Shown: positions 1 through 10,192, counted from the first letter of the stretch. The stretch is 64,000 nt of DNA from Rodentibacter caecimuris (GCF_001019715.1 NZ_BBXJ01000001.1:992001-1056000); one strand, 5' to 3'. The notes: a model not told the origin generated them from the letters alone. Numbers and translations are program-made.

Positions 1-430
1 ATTCTTCCAGAAGTTCCAATGATTCGGTATTGGGTAAAAAACCGCAGGCTAAAATTTGGTTTCTCATTGTAGGATTATTCAGTAATTCTTTCTTTACAAT
101 ACAATTCAGTTCGGGGGCTTTAGAGAGAATCAATACTACATCGAGTAGCGACGGGTGGTTTACCAACACTAATTGTCCTTGGCGTCCCAAACGTTCAAAA
201 CCTTGATATTTCACCTCGAGAACACCCGAAATAGTTAAATATCGGATAAAATATGCCCAAATTTTACTAACTAGACGACGAATCTTAAATTGGGTAGCCA
301 AACTATTTTTTTTATGATTTTTAGCATAAGGATAAAGATAGAGCTGAAATAAGCTACCTGCCACGCCCCAAAAAAGGAAACCTAATGCAGTGGCAATAAA
401 ACGTCCGATCCAATCTAGTTTTTTCTCCAT
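1..430 (-). CDS. Lysophospholipid acyltransferase family protein (3' part beyond window)
   Basis: Partial gene whose start codon is at 430 and which runs off the left edge. The visible 143 residues begin MEKKLDWIGRF, have a hydrophobic N-terminal segment and then the acyltransferase motif NHPSLLD (the HX4D box of PlsC-type enzymes). Such enzymes transfer an acyl chain from acyl-ACP or acyl-CoA to a lipid acceptor at the inner membrane. Its ATG overlaps the end of the upstream ketosynthase-like gene by 16 bases, so the two are translationally coupled. That pairing is typical of aryl-polyene-like gene clusters, where the acyltransferase is thought to anchor the polyene to a lipid. The specific substrate is inference. 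Confidence 0.75.
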   Translation of the reverse strand, partial: MEKKLDWIGRFIATALGFLFWGVAGSLFQLYLYPYAKNHKKNSLATQFKIRRLVSKIWAYFIRYLTISGVLEVKYQGFERLGRQGQLVLVNHPSLLDVVLILSKAPELNCIVKKELLNNPTMRNQILACGFLPNTESLELLEE

Positions 431-1149
431 TGCCAAGTTCCTTTTGCGCTACTTTTCGTTTTCCATTCTTTAATGCTCAAGTACTGATGTTTTACCCAAG
501 TTAATGCATTATCGGAGCCTGAAGGATCCCCCTCGCTCTCGCCTAACTCCAATGTGTAATCACCACCTTTTTCGACTAACAAACTTAACGCATAAGAAAA
601 AGGCTGGCGATCAACGGGTGAAACATTGTATGAATCTCCTAAAGGCGATTCTGCCACAACAACCAACACTTGCTTTATTCCTTCGTTCAATAATAAATAG
701 GCTTCTAACAAGGCGATCTCTAAATTATCTTGTTGAGCGGTTAATGCGGTGGTTTCCGCCTTTACACCATTAAGTTCTGACCATTGCCCTACCAAAGCAT
801 TATGCACGGAAAGGCTAAAGGAAGTGGGGGAAACATCTCCCTCTGTCAATAAACTATGCCAAAGATCAAAATTACGATTAATTTCCCCATTTGAAGAGGC
901 ATACACTACCGGAATATTTTTATTTTCGCCTAATAAATCCCACGCTGATTCAAAAAACAAACGAGCGGATGGGCTTAATCGGCGACGTTTTAACGGAGGT
1001 AAAAAAGCTAACTTAGGAGAAACATCTTCAAAATTAACCGCATTTTCTTGCCAAAAGGTTTCTCCTTTTTTCCAATCGTCTGACTCTAGTTTTTTAGAAC
1101 AAACCATTGCCCAGTTTTTAATATTGAATGAAAAGCGGCAGATTGACAT
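415..1149 (-). CDS. Beta-ketoacyl synthase-like chain-length factor (aryl-polyene-type cluster)
   Basis: A 244-residue protein resembling the short N-terminal-type ketosynthase domain (ketoacyl-synt_2 family) found in aryl-polyene clusters. The segment SFSLSVHNALVGQWS matches the region that carries the active-site loop in full ketosynthases, but there is no normal Cys-containing nucleophile elbow and no C-terminal His pair. It is therefore probably a non-catalytic chain-length partner of a ketosynthase outside the window. It is coupled to the acyltransferase downstream and lies 2 bases after the lipoprotein gene upstream. The family call is good; the product of the cluster cannot be told from this fragment. 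Confidence 0.65.
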   Translation of the reverse strand: MSICRFSFNIKNWAMVCSKKLESDDWKKGETFWQENAVNFEDVSPKLAFLPPLKRRRLSPSARLFFESAWDLLGENKNIPVVYASSNGEINRNFDLWHSLLTEGDVSPTSFSLSVHNALVGQWSELNGVKAETTALTAQQDNLEIALLEAYLLLNEGIKQVLVVVAESPLGDSYNVSPVDRQPFSYALSLLVEKGGDYTLELGESEGDPSGSDNALTWVKHQYLSIKEWKTKSSAKGTWQWRKN

Positions 1150-1151
1150 AA

Positions 1152-1583
1152 TTAATAATCTTTGAATAATTGACCAATCATAGTATCAGTTTGACCTTGC
1201 AAACCTACTTCGGCAACACGATCTTTTTCATCACCTTTGCGAGCATAAAGAACAAAGCCAACTTCACTTTGATTTTTAACTTCCATTAAACGTAGTTTTG
1301 CTTTTGCCACAATGTTACGGTTACCTTTTACGCCAAAGGCTAAAATATAATCACACTTCGCATCACTGGAGCTAGCGATTGATTCAGAGGTAATATTTTT
1401 CTTTTTCAGGCTTGTTTTTAAACTGGCTACAAATTGATCCGGTGCACCACGCGTACTACCTTTTACACAAACATGCTTTACATTCAAAGCACGATTCACA
1501 GGTTTTAAGCTGCCTTCATCAACCCCACCCGCAGAACATGCGGCTAAACCAAATGCCATTAACCCTAAAATAATGTTTTTCAT
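1152..1583 (-). CDS. Sbal_3080-type lipoprotein
   Basis: A 143-residue predicted lipoprotein. The signal peptide MKNIILGLMAFGLAAC ends in a lipobox (LAAC), so Cys16 would be lipidated. The rest is a small soluble domain with two further cysteines. It resembles the short uncharacterised lipoproteins annotated as the Sbal_3080 family. The start is supported by an AGGAGAGGGG ribosome-binding site just before the ATG. It sits 2 bases upstream of the ketosynthase-like gene on the same strand, so it may be co-transcribed with the cluster, though a structural role in it is not shown. Function unknown. Confidence 0.6.
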   Translation of the reverse strand: MKNIILGLMAFGLAACSAGGVDEGSLKPVNRALNVKHVCVKGSTRGAPDQFVASLKTSLKKKNITSESIASSSDAKCDYILAFGVKGNRNIVAKAKLRLMEVKNQSEVGFVLYARKGDEKDRVAEVGLQGQTDTMIGQLFKDY

Positions 1584-1746
1584 CCCCTCTCCTGTTCAAA
1601 TTAAAATCTTTAAAACTAGCTAATTCTACCTAGCTAATTCATTGAAAGCAATGTAGATAATTTTAAATCAGAATAAAAATGTTATACTTAATTTCGATCT
1701 GAAATAAAGATCCCGTTTCAACTCATTTACCTTGGAGAATTCCCCT

Positions 1747-2172
1747 ATGAAACTAAGTGCAAAACTCGGCATTATTGTATCAACTTTAGCAATCGCAGCC
1801 TGCGCTCCACGTGATACAACCCATCATTTATCTATTAGTCAAGCATTAAAATCACCGGAAGCTGCAGAGGTACTTAATCCAAATATCAAACTTTATTTTG
1901 GTACACCAGCACCGGGAAAAGTACTTATCGCAAACGCAGTAACAAATAAGAAAACTAATGCGGCAAATAAAAGTGATGAGAAAGCATGCCAGTGGGTATT
2001 TTTATCTGCTGTAAAACAGTTGCAAGATAAAGCCGCATCAAAAGGTGCGACAAAGGTTGGAAATATTGTGAGTTACTATAAAAAGAATACCTTTAAAAGT
2101 CGTACGGAATACGAATGCCATGCAGGAAATATTATTAGCGGCGTAGCACTTAAAGGAGATATTGTTAAATAA
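1747..2172 (+). CDS. Small lipoprotein of unknown function
   Basis: A 141-residue predicted lipoprotein. MKLSAKLGIIVSTLAIAAC is a signal peptide with lipobox IAAC. The remainder has a pair of cysteines and a Ser/Lys-rich centre. Homologues in Haemophilus are often mislabelled as excinuclease subunits; nothing here supports DNA repair. The start at 1747 is preferred because TTGGAG lies about 10 bases upstream. It is divergent from the lipoprotein at 1583, with a promoter-like AT-rich stretch between them, and is followed by an uptake-signal terminator. Function unknown. Confidence 0.6.
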   Translation: MKLSAKLGIIVSTLAIAACAPRDTTHHLSISQALKSPEAAEVLNPNIKLYFGTPAPGKVLIANAVTNKKTNAANKSDEKACQWVFLSAVKQLQDKAASKGATKVGNIVSYYKKNTFKSRTEYECHAGNIISGVALKGDIVK

Positions 2173-2202
2173 GGTGAGATAAACGAGTCTCTTTCCTATC
2201 AA

Positions 2203-2243
2203 AAAGTGCGGTTAAAAATCTATTTATTTTTCAACCGCACTTT
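2203..2243. terminator. Inverted uptake-signal pair acting as bidirectional terminator
   Basis: AAAGTGCGGTT at 2203 and its exact inverse AACCGCACTTT at 2233 form an 11-bp stem followed by a T-run. It lies between two convergent genes (lipoprotein and lysA). The core is the Haemophilus-type DNA uptake sequence, so the element can serve both DNA uptake and termination. Confidence 0.8.
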
Positions 2244-2259
2244 CTTTTTTAAGAGAATA

Positions 2260-3507
2260 TTAAATGACGGATTCCAACGCCCAAAGTTCTTGAAAACTTT
2301 CACGTCGGCGGATTAAATGCGCTTTGTCGCCATCCACTAACACTTCGGCAGTACGCGGGCGGGAATTGTAGTTGGAAGACATACTCGCCCCATAAGCGCC
2401 GGCAGAACATTGTGCGATATAATCCCCCTCGGCAATGGCAAGTTCTCGCTGTTTGCCTAAAAAATCCGAGGTTTCGCACACCGGCCCGACCACATCGTAA
2501 ACCGCTTTCTCACGTACTAAAGTGCGGTCAATTTCCACAATATTCATATAAGCCTCATACAATGCAGGACGAATCATATCGTTCATACCGGTATCTGTGA
2601 TGGCAAAATTGCGGCTTTCGTTACTTTTCAAATACTGGACTTTTGCCACCAAAATGCCTGCATTGGCGGTGATTGCCCGTCCCGGTTCAAGAATAATTTC
2701 AAGATCCTGATAATCTTTTAATTTTTCCAATAAGGCTTTGGCATACTCGCTGGGATGAGGTGGGGTTTCATTGGTATAAGTCACCCCTAAACCGCCGCCT
2801 AAGTCTAAATGTTTCAAAGCAATGCCATCTTGTTTGAGTTGTTCCATTAACACAATTAGACGATCTGTCGCGTCCAAAAACGGTTGCAATTCGGTAAGTT
2901 GAGAACCGATATGACAATCCATTCCGCTAATTTTGACATTCGGCAAACTTGCCGCCAATCGATACACTTCGCGTGCTTCATCGACGCCTATCCCAAATTT
3001 GTTTTCTTTTAATCCGGTGGAAATATAAGGGTGAGTATGGGCATCCACATCCGGATTCACACGCAAGGAAATAGGGGCAATTTTACCCATTTCTCCGGCA
3101 ATGAGGTTGATGTGGTTAAGTTCGGAAACCGACTCAACATTAAAGCAACGGATGCCGACTTCTAATGCACGCATAATTTCTTCACGGGATTTTGCCACAC
3201 CGGAAAAGACGACTTTCGATGCCTCACCACCGACAGCCAGCACACGTTCCAATTCGCCTTGCGAGACAATATCAAAACCTGAACCTAATTTCGCCATTAC
3301 ACTTAGTACACCAATATTGGAACAGGATTTCACCGCAAAACAAATTAAATGGGGATGTGAACCTAACGCCTCATTAAACGCATGCCAATGACGTTCCAAT
3401 GTCGCACGGGAATAGATATAAAGCGGCGTACCAAACTGTTCGGCAAGTTGTTGTACCGGCACTTGCTCGGCGTAGAGTCGATTATTTTGATATTGGAAAA
3501 AATTCAT
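2260..3507 (-). CDS. lysA: Diaminopimelate decarboxylase LysA
   Basis: A 415-residue fold-III PLP decarboxylase that converts meso-diaminopimelate to L-lysine, the last step of lysine synthesis. Visible signatures are FAVKSCSN (PLP lysine), HIGSQL, LDLGGGLGV, EPGRAI and the C-terminal GPVCETSD and GAYGASMSSNYN. The length is normal for the family. The start at 3507 is chosen over a longer one because GGTGAGA lies about 7 bases before it, directly after the lptM stop. It forms an operon with lptM, as in other Pasteurellaceae. Confidence 0.95.
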   Translation of the reverse strand: MNFFQYQNNRLYAEQVPVQQLAEQFGTPLYIYSRATLERHWHAFNEALGSHPHLICFAVKSCSNIGVLSVMAKLGSGFDIVSQGELERVLAVGGEASKVVFSGVAKSREEIMRALEVGIRCFNVESVSELNHINLIAGEMGKIAPISLRVNPDVDAHTHPYISTGLKENKFGIGVDEAREVYRLAASLPNVKISGMDCHIGSQLTELQPFLDATDRLIVLMEQLKQDGIALKHLDLGGGLGVTYTNETPPHPSEYAKALLEKLKDYQDLEIILEPGRAITANAGILVAKVQYLKSNESRNFAITDTGMNDMIRPALYEAYMNIVEIDRTLVREKAVYDVVGPVCETSDFLGKQRELAIAEGDYIAQCSAGAYGASMSSNYNSRPRTAEVLVDGDKAHLIRRRESFQELWALESVI

Positions 3508-3522
3508 ATTATATCTCACCAA

Positions 3523-3639
3523 TTATTGATGTTGTTGGGTTTGCTCTTTTTCCGGAAAATACAATGGGCCTTTCACGCCACAACCGGTTGCTAACACACA
3601 AACTGCACTTAATACTAAAATTGACAGTAATTTTTTCAT
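3523..3639 (-). CDS. lptM: LptM (YifL-like) small lipoprotein
   Basis: A 38-residue lipoprotein: MKKLLSILVLSAVCVLATGC is a signal peptide with lipobox ATGC, followed by GVKGPLYFP, the hallmark of LptM/YifL. In E. coli LptM binds the LptD-LptE translocon and helps its assembly in the outer membrane. The gene ends 15 bases before the lysA start, and this lptM-lysA order matches relatives. A purine-rich AGAGAGAAAAA stretch precedes the ATG. Confidence 0.85.
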   Translation of the reverse strand: MKKLLSILVLSAVCVLATGCGVKGPLYFPEKEQTQQHQ

Positions 3640-3735
3640 TTTTTCTCTCTCACTAATCGTTAAATCCGCCTTTTATAAGGGGGAAAAAGGCTTTATAATC
3701 TGCCGCATTCTATCAGATTTGCAGAGAAAAACTTT

Positions 3736-4041
3736 ATGAATGTTGCAGAATTTCATCAAAACATTGAACAAATTTGGCAAAAGATTGAGGAAAAATTAGA
3801 ACAACAAGATGCGGATATCGATTGCGAAACGCAAGGTGCCGTATTCACCATGACATTTGATAATCGCACACAAATTGTCATCAATAAACAAGAACCATTG
3901 CTTGAACTTTGGCTTGCCAGTAAATTAGGCGGCTTTCATTTTGCCTTCAAAAATGGCGAGTGGATTTCCAATGACGGACAACGATTCTGGGATAGTTTAA
4001 CGGAAGCCTGTGCGGCTCATGGTGAAACGATTCAATTCTAA
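3736..4041 (+). CDS. cyaY: Frataxin-like iron protein CyaY
   Basis: A 101-residue cytosolic frataxin homologue that binds iron and modulates Fe-S cluster assembly by the Isc machinery. Family marks are the acidic first helix (EFHQNIEQIWQKIEEKLE), the motif FTMTFDNRTQIVINKQEP and the WLASKLGGFHF strand. The length is typical. It is divergent from lptM and ends 2 bases before the recQ start, so the two are probably co-transcribed. Confidence 0.93.
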   Translation: MNVAEFHQNIEQIWQKIEEKLEQQDADIDCETQGAVFTMTFDNRTQIVINKQEPLLELWLASKLGGFHFAFKNGEWISNDGQRFWDSLTEACAAHGETIQF

Positions 4042-4042
4042 A

Positions 4043-5890
4043 ATGAGCACGCCGTCTCTTTCACCGAAAACCGTTGAAAAACCAACCGCACTTTCCGTGC
4101 TGAACTCGGTATTCGGCTACCAATCTTTTCGTAAAGGGCAGGAAGAAGTAATTAATGCCGCACTAAATGGGCAAGATACGCTGGTCGTGATGGCAACGGG
4201 AAACGGTAAATCACTTTGTTATCAAATTCCTGCTCTCTGTTTCGATGGGCTTACGCTGGTGATCTCCCCTCTCATTTCCTTGATGAAGGATCAGGTGGAT
4301 CAATTACAGGCTAACGGTATTGAAGCGGCGTTCCTTAACTCCAGTCAAACACTTGAACAGCAACAGCTGGTACAAAATAAGTTAATTTCCGGAAACCTCA
4401 AACTCCTTTATATTTCACCGGAAAAGGTGATGACGAACAGCTTTTTTCAGCTGATTTCCTATTGCCAAGTCAGTTTTATCGCCATTGATGAGGCACATTG
4501 TATTTCTCAATGGGGGCATGATTTTCGCCCTGAATATACTCAACTCGGCGGGTTAAAATCCAGCTTTCCGAATGCCCCTATTATGGCGCTAACCGCAACG
4601 GCAGATTACACAACACGGCAAGATATCCTCACCCACCTTAAACTGCACAATCCATATAAATATGTGGGTAGTTTTGATCGCCCAAATATTCGCTATACAC
4701 TGGAAGAAAAATTCAAACCGACAGAACAATTGACCCGTTTTGTATTGGCTCAGAAAGGCAAAAGCGGCATTGTTTATTGTAACAGCCGCAATAAGGTCGA
4801 ACGGATAGCGGAAAGTTTACGTAATAAAGGGATATCCGCTGCGGCTTACCACGCAGGAATGGAAACGGCACAACGTGAACGTGTACAGCAGGATTTTCAA
4901 CGCGACAATGTGCAAGTGGTAGTCGCAACCATAGCTTTTGGTATGGGGATTAATAAATCCAATGTCCGTTTCGTCGCACATTTTGATTTACCGCGCAGCA
5001 TCGAATCTTACTATCAAGAAACCGGCCGTGCGGGGCGGGATGACTTACCCGCTGAAGCCGTATTATTTTATGAAGCGGCAGATTATGCGTGGTTACAAAA
5101 AATTTTGCTTGAAAAACCGGAAACGCCCCAACGGCAAATTGAACAACATAAATTAGAAGCCATCGGCGAATTTGCCGAAAGTCAAACTTGCCGTCGTTTG
5201 GTGTTACTCAATTATTTCGGCGAACATCGTCAAACACCTTGCAATAACTGCGATATTTGTTTGGATCCGCCGAAAAAATATGACGGTTTAGTGGATGCAC
5301 AAAAAGTGATGTCGGCTATTTACCGTGTGGGACAATGTTTCGGGGCACAATATGTGATTGGGGTATTACGAGGAATGCAAAATCAGAAAATCCTCGAACG
5401 TCAACACGATAAACTTAGCGTTTATGGTATTGGGAAAGATAAAAGTAAGGAACATTGGCAATCGGTGATTCGCCAATTGATTCACTTAGGCTTTATACAG
5501 CAGGTGATCGGAGAGTTTAACACCACCTTACAACTCACAGAAAATGCCAAACCCGTGCTAAAAGGAGAAGTGCCTTTGGAGCTTGCAATGCCGCGTATTT
5601 CCGCGATTAGCAAAATGGCTCATAACCCACAACGAAATGCGGTGCTCAATTATGATAAAGATCTGTTTGCCCGCCTGCGCTTTTTACGTAAACAAATTGC
5701 CGATAAAGAAAATATCCCGCCCTATATCGTGTTCAATGACGCAACATTGCAGGAAATGGCACAGTACATGCCAACATCTAATATTGAAATGTTACAAATT
5801 AACGGCGTGGGCACAATAAAATTAGAACGATTTGCCCAACCCTTTATCATGTTGATTAAAGAACATAAAGCAATTTTGGCGAAAGCTTAA
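4043..5890 (+). CDS. recQ: ATP-dependent DNA helicase RecQ
   Basis: A 615-residue 3'-5' helicase acting in recombination and fork repair. Seen in order: motif 0 and Walker A (GNGKSLCYQ), Walker B DEAHCISQWGHDFRPEY, motif III ALTATAD, motifs V-VI ATIAFGMGI and ETGRAGRD, the zinc-binding Cys set in RQC (CRRLVLLNYFGE through CNNCDICLDPP) and a C-terminal HRDC domain. The start MSTPSLSPK at 4043 is chosen because it follows the cyaY stop directly. The Walker A has Asn where most RecQ proteins have Gly-Gly or similar (TGNGKS), a conservative change. Confidence 0.95.
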   Translation: MSTPSLSPKTVEKPTALSVLNSVFGYQSFRKGQEEVINAALNGQDTLVVMATGNGKSLCYQIPALCFDGLTLVISPLISLMKDQVDQLQANGIEAAFLNSSQTLEQQQLVQNKLISGNLKLLYISPEKVMTNSFFQLISYCQVSFIAIDEAHCISQWGHDFRPEYTQLGGLKSSFPNAPIMALTATADYTTRQDILTHLKLHNPYKYVGSFDRPNIRYTLEEKFKPTEQLTRFVLAQKGKSGIVYCNSRNKVERIAESLRNKGISAAAYHAGMETAQRERVQQDFQRDNVQVVVATIAFGMGINKSNVRFVAHFDLPRSIESYYQETGRAGRDDLPAEAVLFYEAADYAWLQKILLEKPETPQRQIEQHKLEAIGEFAESQTCRRLVLLNYFGEHRQTPCNNCDICLDPPKKYDGLVDAQKVMSAIYRVGQCFGAQYVIGVLRGMQNQKILERQHDKLSVYGIGKDKSKEHWQSVIRQLIHLGFIQQVIGEFNTTLQLTENAKPVLKGEVPLELAMPRISAISKMAHNPQRNAVLNYDKDLFARLRFLRKQIADKENIPPYIVFNDATLQEMAQYMPTSNIEMLQINGVGTIKLERFAQPFIMLIKEHKAILAKA

Positions 5891-5900
5891 GATCAAAGTA

Positions 5901-5930
5901 AAAAGTGCGGTCAAAATTGACCGCACTTTT
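5901..5930. terminator. Inverted uptake-signal terminator
   Basis: AAAAGTGCGGTCA (5901) and TGACCGCACTTTT (5918) form a 13-bp stem with a 4-base loop and a T-run, between convergent recQ and glpC. Confidence 0.85.
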
Positions 5931-5937
5931 TTGTATC

Positions 5938-7218
5938 CTACGCCTCCATCGACATACAGAGTAAAGTCAAGGGGTGAATACAGGTAATATTGGAAGACAT
6001 ATCAATTTGCCATTTACAGGTTTGACATTCGGAAATGACATAATCAAATCCACCCTCATTGATATTGTCAAACAAGGTTTTGCCGATAGATTGGGCGGTG
6101 TCGTAATTTTCCGCTTTAAAGCCGTAAGTACCGGCAATGCCACAACATTGTGATGGTAACATTATGATTTCCAAACCCGGAATTTGTTTCAACACGTCCA
6201 AGGTGTAAGGCGCCCAACCGGCTTTCTCCACATGGCAAGCCGTATGGTACGCCACCCGCAATTTAAGCGGCTTAAGAGGTAAAGTGTTACCCTCTTTAAA
6301 AAGCCGATATAGGAAAGGGGTTACCATGTGGATATGCGGGCGTACTTTGGCATTGTCGATGCCTAAAATATGATGATATTCATCCCGTAAATTTAACGCA
6401 CAACTTGAGGCTTCGCTAATCACCTCTAACCCCTTTTCATCCACCATTTTGCCAATGTGGTCGGTATTGAATCGGGCAATGCTACGGGCTCGTTCAGGAA
6501 ATCCGTTCACAGTTAAAGGCAAACCGCAGCATTTTTCTTTTTCCAACAACATCACGCCGATCCCCATTGCATTGAACACTTTAAGAAATTCCTTGCCCAG
6601 TTGGGGATTGTTATAGTTCACATAACAGCCGTGAAAATACGCCACTTTGCGTTCAAACTTTTTCTGTTCTTCCAAGGCATTTTTCATATACCAACTGCGG
6701 AACGTGCCAAAAGCATATTTTGGTAAGGTTCTTTTTTTGCTGATATTAAGGGTTTTCTCAAGGACAAATTTTGTGGCGCTTAATCCGGTGATCGTATTCA
6801 CAATAGGCGCAAGAGGCGTATTGAGCTTGCCCATGATGTCGGTATTACTCAAAATGGCGTCACGCAACTTGTTCGTTAACGTTTTTTTCTGTTGTGCCAG
6901 ATGATTATTGCGCGCCCGAACAATAAGATCACCAATTTTTACATCGGACGGACAAGCCACCTCGCAACGTTTACAGTTGGTGCAATATTTGAGGGCTTCA
7001 TCATAAAGTTCGGCAGATTTTAAACGTAAACGCTCACCGTCAGGCCCCGACTGTTTCGGGCCGGGATAAAGCGGGTTATTACGCGAAACCGGACAAACGG
7101 CAGTACAGGCGGTACATTTAATACAGCTTTCAAAACTTTCATCAATATATTGATGGCTTGCCGGCGAATTAAGGGACTGTTTCGCACTATCAATTAATCG
7201 TTGAATATTCATACTCAT
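5938..7218 (-). CDS. glpC: Anaerobic glycerol-3-phosphate dehydrogenase subunit C
   Basis: A 426-residue iron-sulfur subunit that passes electrons from GlpAB to menaquinone and anchors the complex at the membrane. Two 4Fe-4S motifs are visible near the N-terminus (CIKCTACTAVCPV at about residues 32-44 and CTNCKRCEVACP at about 80-91), plus two CCG-type cysteine domains (KCCGLPLT, QCCGIAGTYG). The start at 7218 has GGAGGCGAT immediately upstream. It is the last gene of glpABC, 9 bases after glpB. Confidence 0.95.
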   Translation of the reverse strand: MSMNIQRLIDSAKQSLNSPASHQYIDESFESCIKCTACTAVCPVSRNNPLYPGPKQSGPDGERLRLKSAELYDEALKYCTNCKRCEVACPSDVKIGDLIVRARNNHLAQQKKTLTNKLRDAILSNTDIMGKLNTPLAPIVNTITGLSATKFVLEKTLNISKKRTLPKYAFGTFRSWYMKNALEEQKKFERKVAYFHGCYVNYNNPQLGKEFLKVFNAMGIGVMLLEKEKCCGLPLTVNGFPERARSIARFNTDHIGKMVDEKGLEVISEASSCALNLRDEYHHILGIDNAKVRPHIHMVTPFLYRLFKEGNTLPLKPLKLRVAYHTACHVEKAGWAPYTLDVLKQIPGLEIIMLPSQCCGIAGTYGFKAENYDTAQSIGKTLFDNINEGGFDYVISECQTCKWQIDMSSNITCIHPLTLLCMSMEA

Positions 7219-7227
7219 ATCGCCTCC

Positions 7228-8511
7228 TTATTTCGCCAGAATTTCTTCCGCCACCGCCAAGGCAGTTACCACCGCCACACCGGAACCACAACCAAGCGCT
7301 AAAGCATTAAAGCCGCCAATCACATTCCCTACGGCATATAAATTCGTTAAAAATTGACCGCTCTTTTGCACTTGGCAATGTTCGTTAATCACCACGCCGG
7401 CAGATTGATAAGGTTGGGGGTTAGCAAAGCGACGATCCGTCCAGCTAAAGCGGTCATTAGCCTCAAATCCTTTTACTCCCGTAATATCCGAATAAAATAC
7501 CGGTTCAAAAATTTTATCGAATTCCGCCACTAACCCCTTACTGAAGAAACTACCTGACGCAAGTACGAAATTATCGGCAATCATTTCTTCGTCATTGTGT
7601 AAACGGGTCATCACACAACGCACTCGGTTACCGTCAAAATGTGCTTTTACAGCACTATCGCCATTCATCATCAAGCCCCCGAGGGATTCAAATTTACGAC
7701 GTAATTGAATACGTTGCCGCATACCCAGGAGTGAAGGCGGAAGGGTCGGTAATTCAAATAAGGCAAGCTTTGTTGCCTTGCGAAGTGCGGTCATAAACTC
7801 TTGATTTTCTAGACCAAAACAAGCCGGTAAAAATACGGCGTCCGCGCCTTGTGCAGATTCCACAATTTCTGTTACTAAATCATCAAAAGCCAATTTGTGT
7901 TCTAAAAGTTGTGCGATATTCACACTGCGGAACTCCCGTGAATTTTCACGCAGTTCGTCTAATTGCGGGATATTCAAGAAACCACTACTCACCTCGCAAT
8001 GGGCAAACTGTGGGTTAAGCACTAAATTCGCCGACAAAAGCTGGGGTTGAAAATCGTGATAGCCTTCAATACCAAGCACCGCAATACGTTTATGTGGAAA
8101 AGGTTCATGACCCTCGACGGTTGGAACACTATTCGGGGAAAGCCATGTGCCACGCAAACTGCCAAGCCCGGTTACCCGCCGGTGATTTTTTTCGCCAAAG
8201 CCAATTAAATCAAGATTGAGGGATTGTGCCAAAGCTTCAAATTCCCGTGCCTTGCTCATCACTTTTTCTGTACCCAATAAGCTATATGGGTGCGATGGTA
8301 AGGTTGAGCAAAGTGCGGTTAAATTTTCTTGCAAATTTTCCACCTCACTGCCTGATGGCATACGGCTTAATAGATCAAAGGAACCGGAGGCGAAATCCAT
8401 CGCCGCTTGACCGTTATTGATAATCACACATTGCTTACCGTTTTGTTGAAGGGCGATACCACAGGTTAAGCCCGCCAAACCACCGCCAATAATCACTACG
8501 TCAAAATTCAT
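7228..8511 (-). CDS. glpB: Anaerobic glycerol-3-phosphate dehydrogenase subunit B
   Basis: A 427-residue flavoprotein subunit. The N-terminal FAD-binding fold shows [17 protein letters not shown], and the C-terminus has the second FAD contact [20 protein letters not shown]. It works with GlpA and GlpC to oxidise glycerol-3-phosphate to dihydroxyacetone phosphate under anaerobic conditions. The start MNFDVVI at 8511 is chosen because it overlaps the end of glpA by 11 bases and places the Rossmann motif at the usual distance from the N-terminus. Confidence 0.94.
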   Translation of the reverse strand: MNFDVVIIGGGLAGLTCGIALQQNGKQCVIINNGQAAMDFASGSFDLLSRMPSGSEVENLQENLTALCSTLPSHPYSLLGTEKVMSKAREFEALAQSLNLDLIGFGEKNHRRVTGLGSLRGTWLSPNSVPTVEGHEPFPHKRIAVLGIEGYHDFQPQLLSANLVLNPQFAHCEVSSGFLNIPQLDELRENSREFRSVNIAQLLEHKLAFDDLVTEIVESAQGADAVFLPACFGLENQEFMTALRKATKLALFELPTLPPSLLGMRQRIQLRRKFESLGGLMMNGDSAVKAHFDGNRVRCVMTRLHNDEEMIADNFVLASGSFFSKGLVAEFDKIFEPVFYSDITGVKGFEANDRFSWTDRRFANPQPYQSAGVVINEHCQVQKSGQFLTNLYAVGNVIGGFNALALGCGSGVAVVTALAVAEEILAK

Positions 8512-10192
8512 TGCTATCCGTCCCTTGTTGTGCTTGTTCCTCAAGCGGTTTCACATCATTCAAACCCAATACGCTACCATACATCCAAGAGGTAAATTCG
8601 GCTTCCCGAATGGCTTCCCCCCAAGCGATGGGTTCAATACCACGCCAACGCTCTTCCATAAAGGCATTGAGTTGGGTGGTCGATTGGCGCGGAGTGGCGA
8701 CCTCAAAACGGCTCATTAGTCCCGCGGCACGACAGGCGCAAAGTTCCGCTTGACATGTCCCCATCCCCACTCGGGTACGACGGCGCAAATCCACCAGATT
8801 GTGAACGTCTAGTTCATCTACCGCATAACGTACTTCACCGGCAGTGACCGCTTCACATTCACATACCATAGAACGGTCTAAACGGGCTTTGTCTAGCAAA
8901 CGGGTGGCGCGGGAACCGTGGCGGTACACGGCGGAATAACGAATAGTACTCGGCAATGAAATGACTTTTTGATTGGTTTCTTGACGGCTTTCCGTTGAAC
9001 CCGGCAGCGGTTGTTCTGCCGTCACACAACGGGCGGTTTTATTAAGTTTTTTGCAAACTAAATCCGTTGTCCATTCCGCCATTAAACGATAAGTCATTAA
9101 TTTACCGCCGGTGATAGTAATAAAACCGTCTAAACCGTCACGTTCTGCATGATCTAGCAAAACAATACCACGGCTGACGTTTCGACCGGAAGGATCATCA
9201 TCCGTTGCCACCAATGGGCGCACCCCGGCATAGGCACGCAGCACACGGGTATGCCGTAAACTTGGTGCGAGTTTTTCCCCTTCACGGAAAAGAATATCCA
9301 CTTCTTCGGGGGTCACTTGCATATTATCGATTTGATCATAAGGAATTCGGCTAGAAGTCGTGCCAATCACACAAATGGTATCACCCGGCACGAGAATATC
9401 GGCGTCAGCAGGTTTACGACAGCGGTTAATCACCATTTTATTGATACGATGCCCCATAACGAGTAACGCTCCCTTTGCCGGAAACATTTTAATGTTGAGA
9501 TCAGCATATTCTGCTATCCCTTGCCCCCAGATCCCACTGGCATTGACAACGAGCGGCGCAAAAAATTGGCGTTTAATTTTGTTTTTATGATCATAAACGT
9601 CCACACCAATGACTCTCCCGCCTTCCCGAATAAGATTTTTCACTTCGCAGTAGGTGAATATTTTGGCGCCGTTTTCTGCTGCGTCCATCATGTTAGAGGC
9701 GGTTAAACGAAAAGGATCAATAGAACCGTCCGGCACCACAACTGCCCCCACTAAATCAGGATTAACGGAAGGTTCCATAATTCTTGCAAGTTTAGGATCA
9801 ATAGCAACCGCCTCAATACCGGATTTTGTACAACTTTCAATGAAGTTTTTTTGATAGTCGAGAGAATCTTCAGGTAACGTAATAAATAACCCTTCCGTTT
9901 CATCCACACAATGACGTGCGATGTTGCGTAAGATACGATTTTCTTTAATACATTCTTCCGCCGATTCCCGATCGTTCACCGCATAGCGCGCACCGCTATG
10001 TAAAAGACCATGATTACGACCCGTTGCGCCGGTCGCAATATCACGACGCTCCAGCAAAATACAATTAATACCGCGCAACGCACAATCACGTGCAATACCC
10101 GCACCGGTCGCCCCACCACCGATTATAATTACATCCGTGGATAAGGAAGAAAAGCTTCCGACATCTTGATATAAATTAGGTGATAATCCCAT
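8501..10192 (-). CDS. glpA: Anaerobic glycerol-3-phosphate dehydrogenase subunit A
   Basis: The 563-residue catalytic subunit. [21 protein letters not shown] is the FAD motif, [16 protein letters not shown] is the DAO-family signature, and the C-terminal [15 protein letters not shown] with [10 protein letters not shown] is the BFD-like 2Fe-2S domain. The start [10 protein letters not shown] at 10192 follows a strong GGAGGTAAAC site. It is the first gene of glpABC and divergent from glpT; the shared intergenic region carries two CRP sites. Confidence 0.95.
   Translation of the reverse strand: MGLSPNLYQDVGSFSSLSTDVIIIGGGATGAGIARDCALRGINCILLERRDIATGATGRNHGLLHSGARYAVNDRESAEECIKENRILRNIARHCVDETEGLFITLPEDSLDYQKNFIESCTKSGIEAVAIDPKLARIMEPSVNPDLVGAVVVPDGSIDPFRLTASNMMDAAENGAKIFTYCEVKNLIREGGRVIGVDVYDHKNKIKRQFFAPLVVNASGIWGQGIAEYADLNIKMFPAKGALLVMGHRINKMVINRCRKPADADILVPGDTICVIGTTSSRIPYDQIDNMQVTPEEVDILFREGEKLAPSLRHTRVLRAYAGVRPLVATDDDPSGRNVSRGIVLLDHAERDGLDGFITITGGKLMTYRLMAEWTTDLVCKKLNKTARCVTAEQPLPGSTESRQETNQKVISLPSTIRYSAVYRHGSRATRLLDKARLDRSMVCECEAVTAGEVRYAVDELDVHNLVDLRRRTRVGMGTCQAELCACRAAGLMSRFEVATPRQSTTQLNAFMEERWRGIEPIAWGEAIREAEFTSWMYGSVLGLNDVKPLEEQAQQGTDSNEF

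Noticed and set aside
2203-2243. Inverted uptake-signal stems as novel elements
   Set aside because: Paired uptake sequences acting as terminators are well known in Haemophilus; listed as features only.
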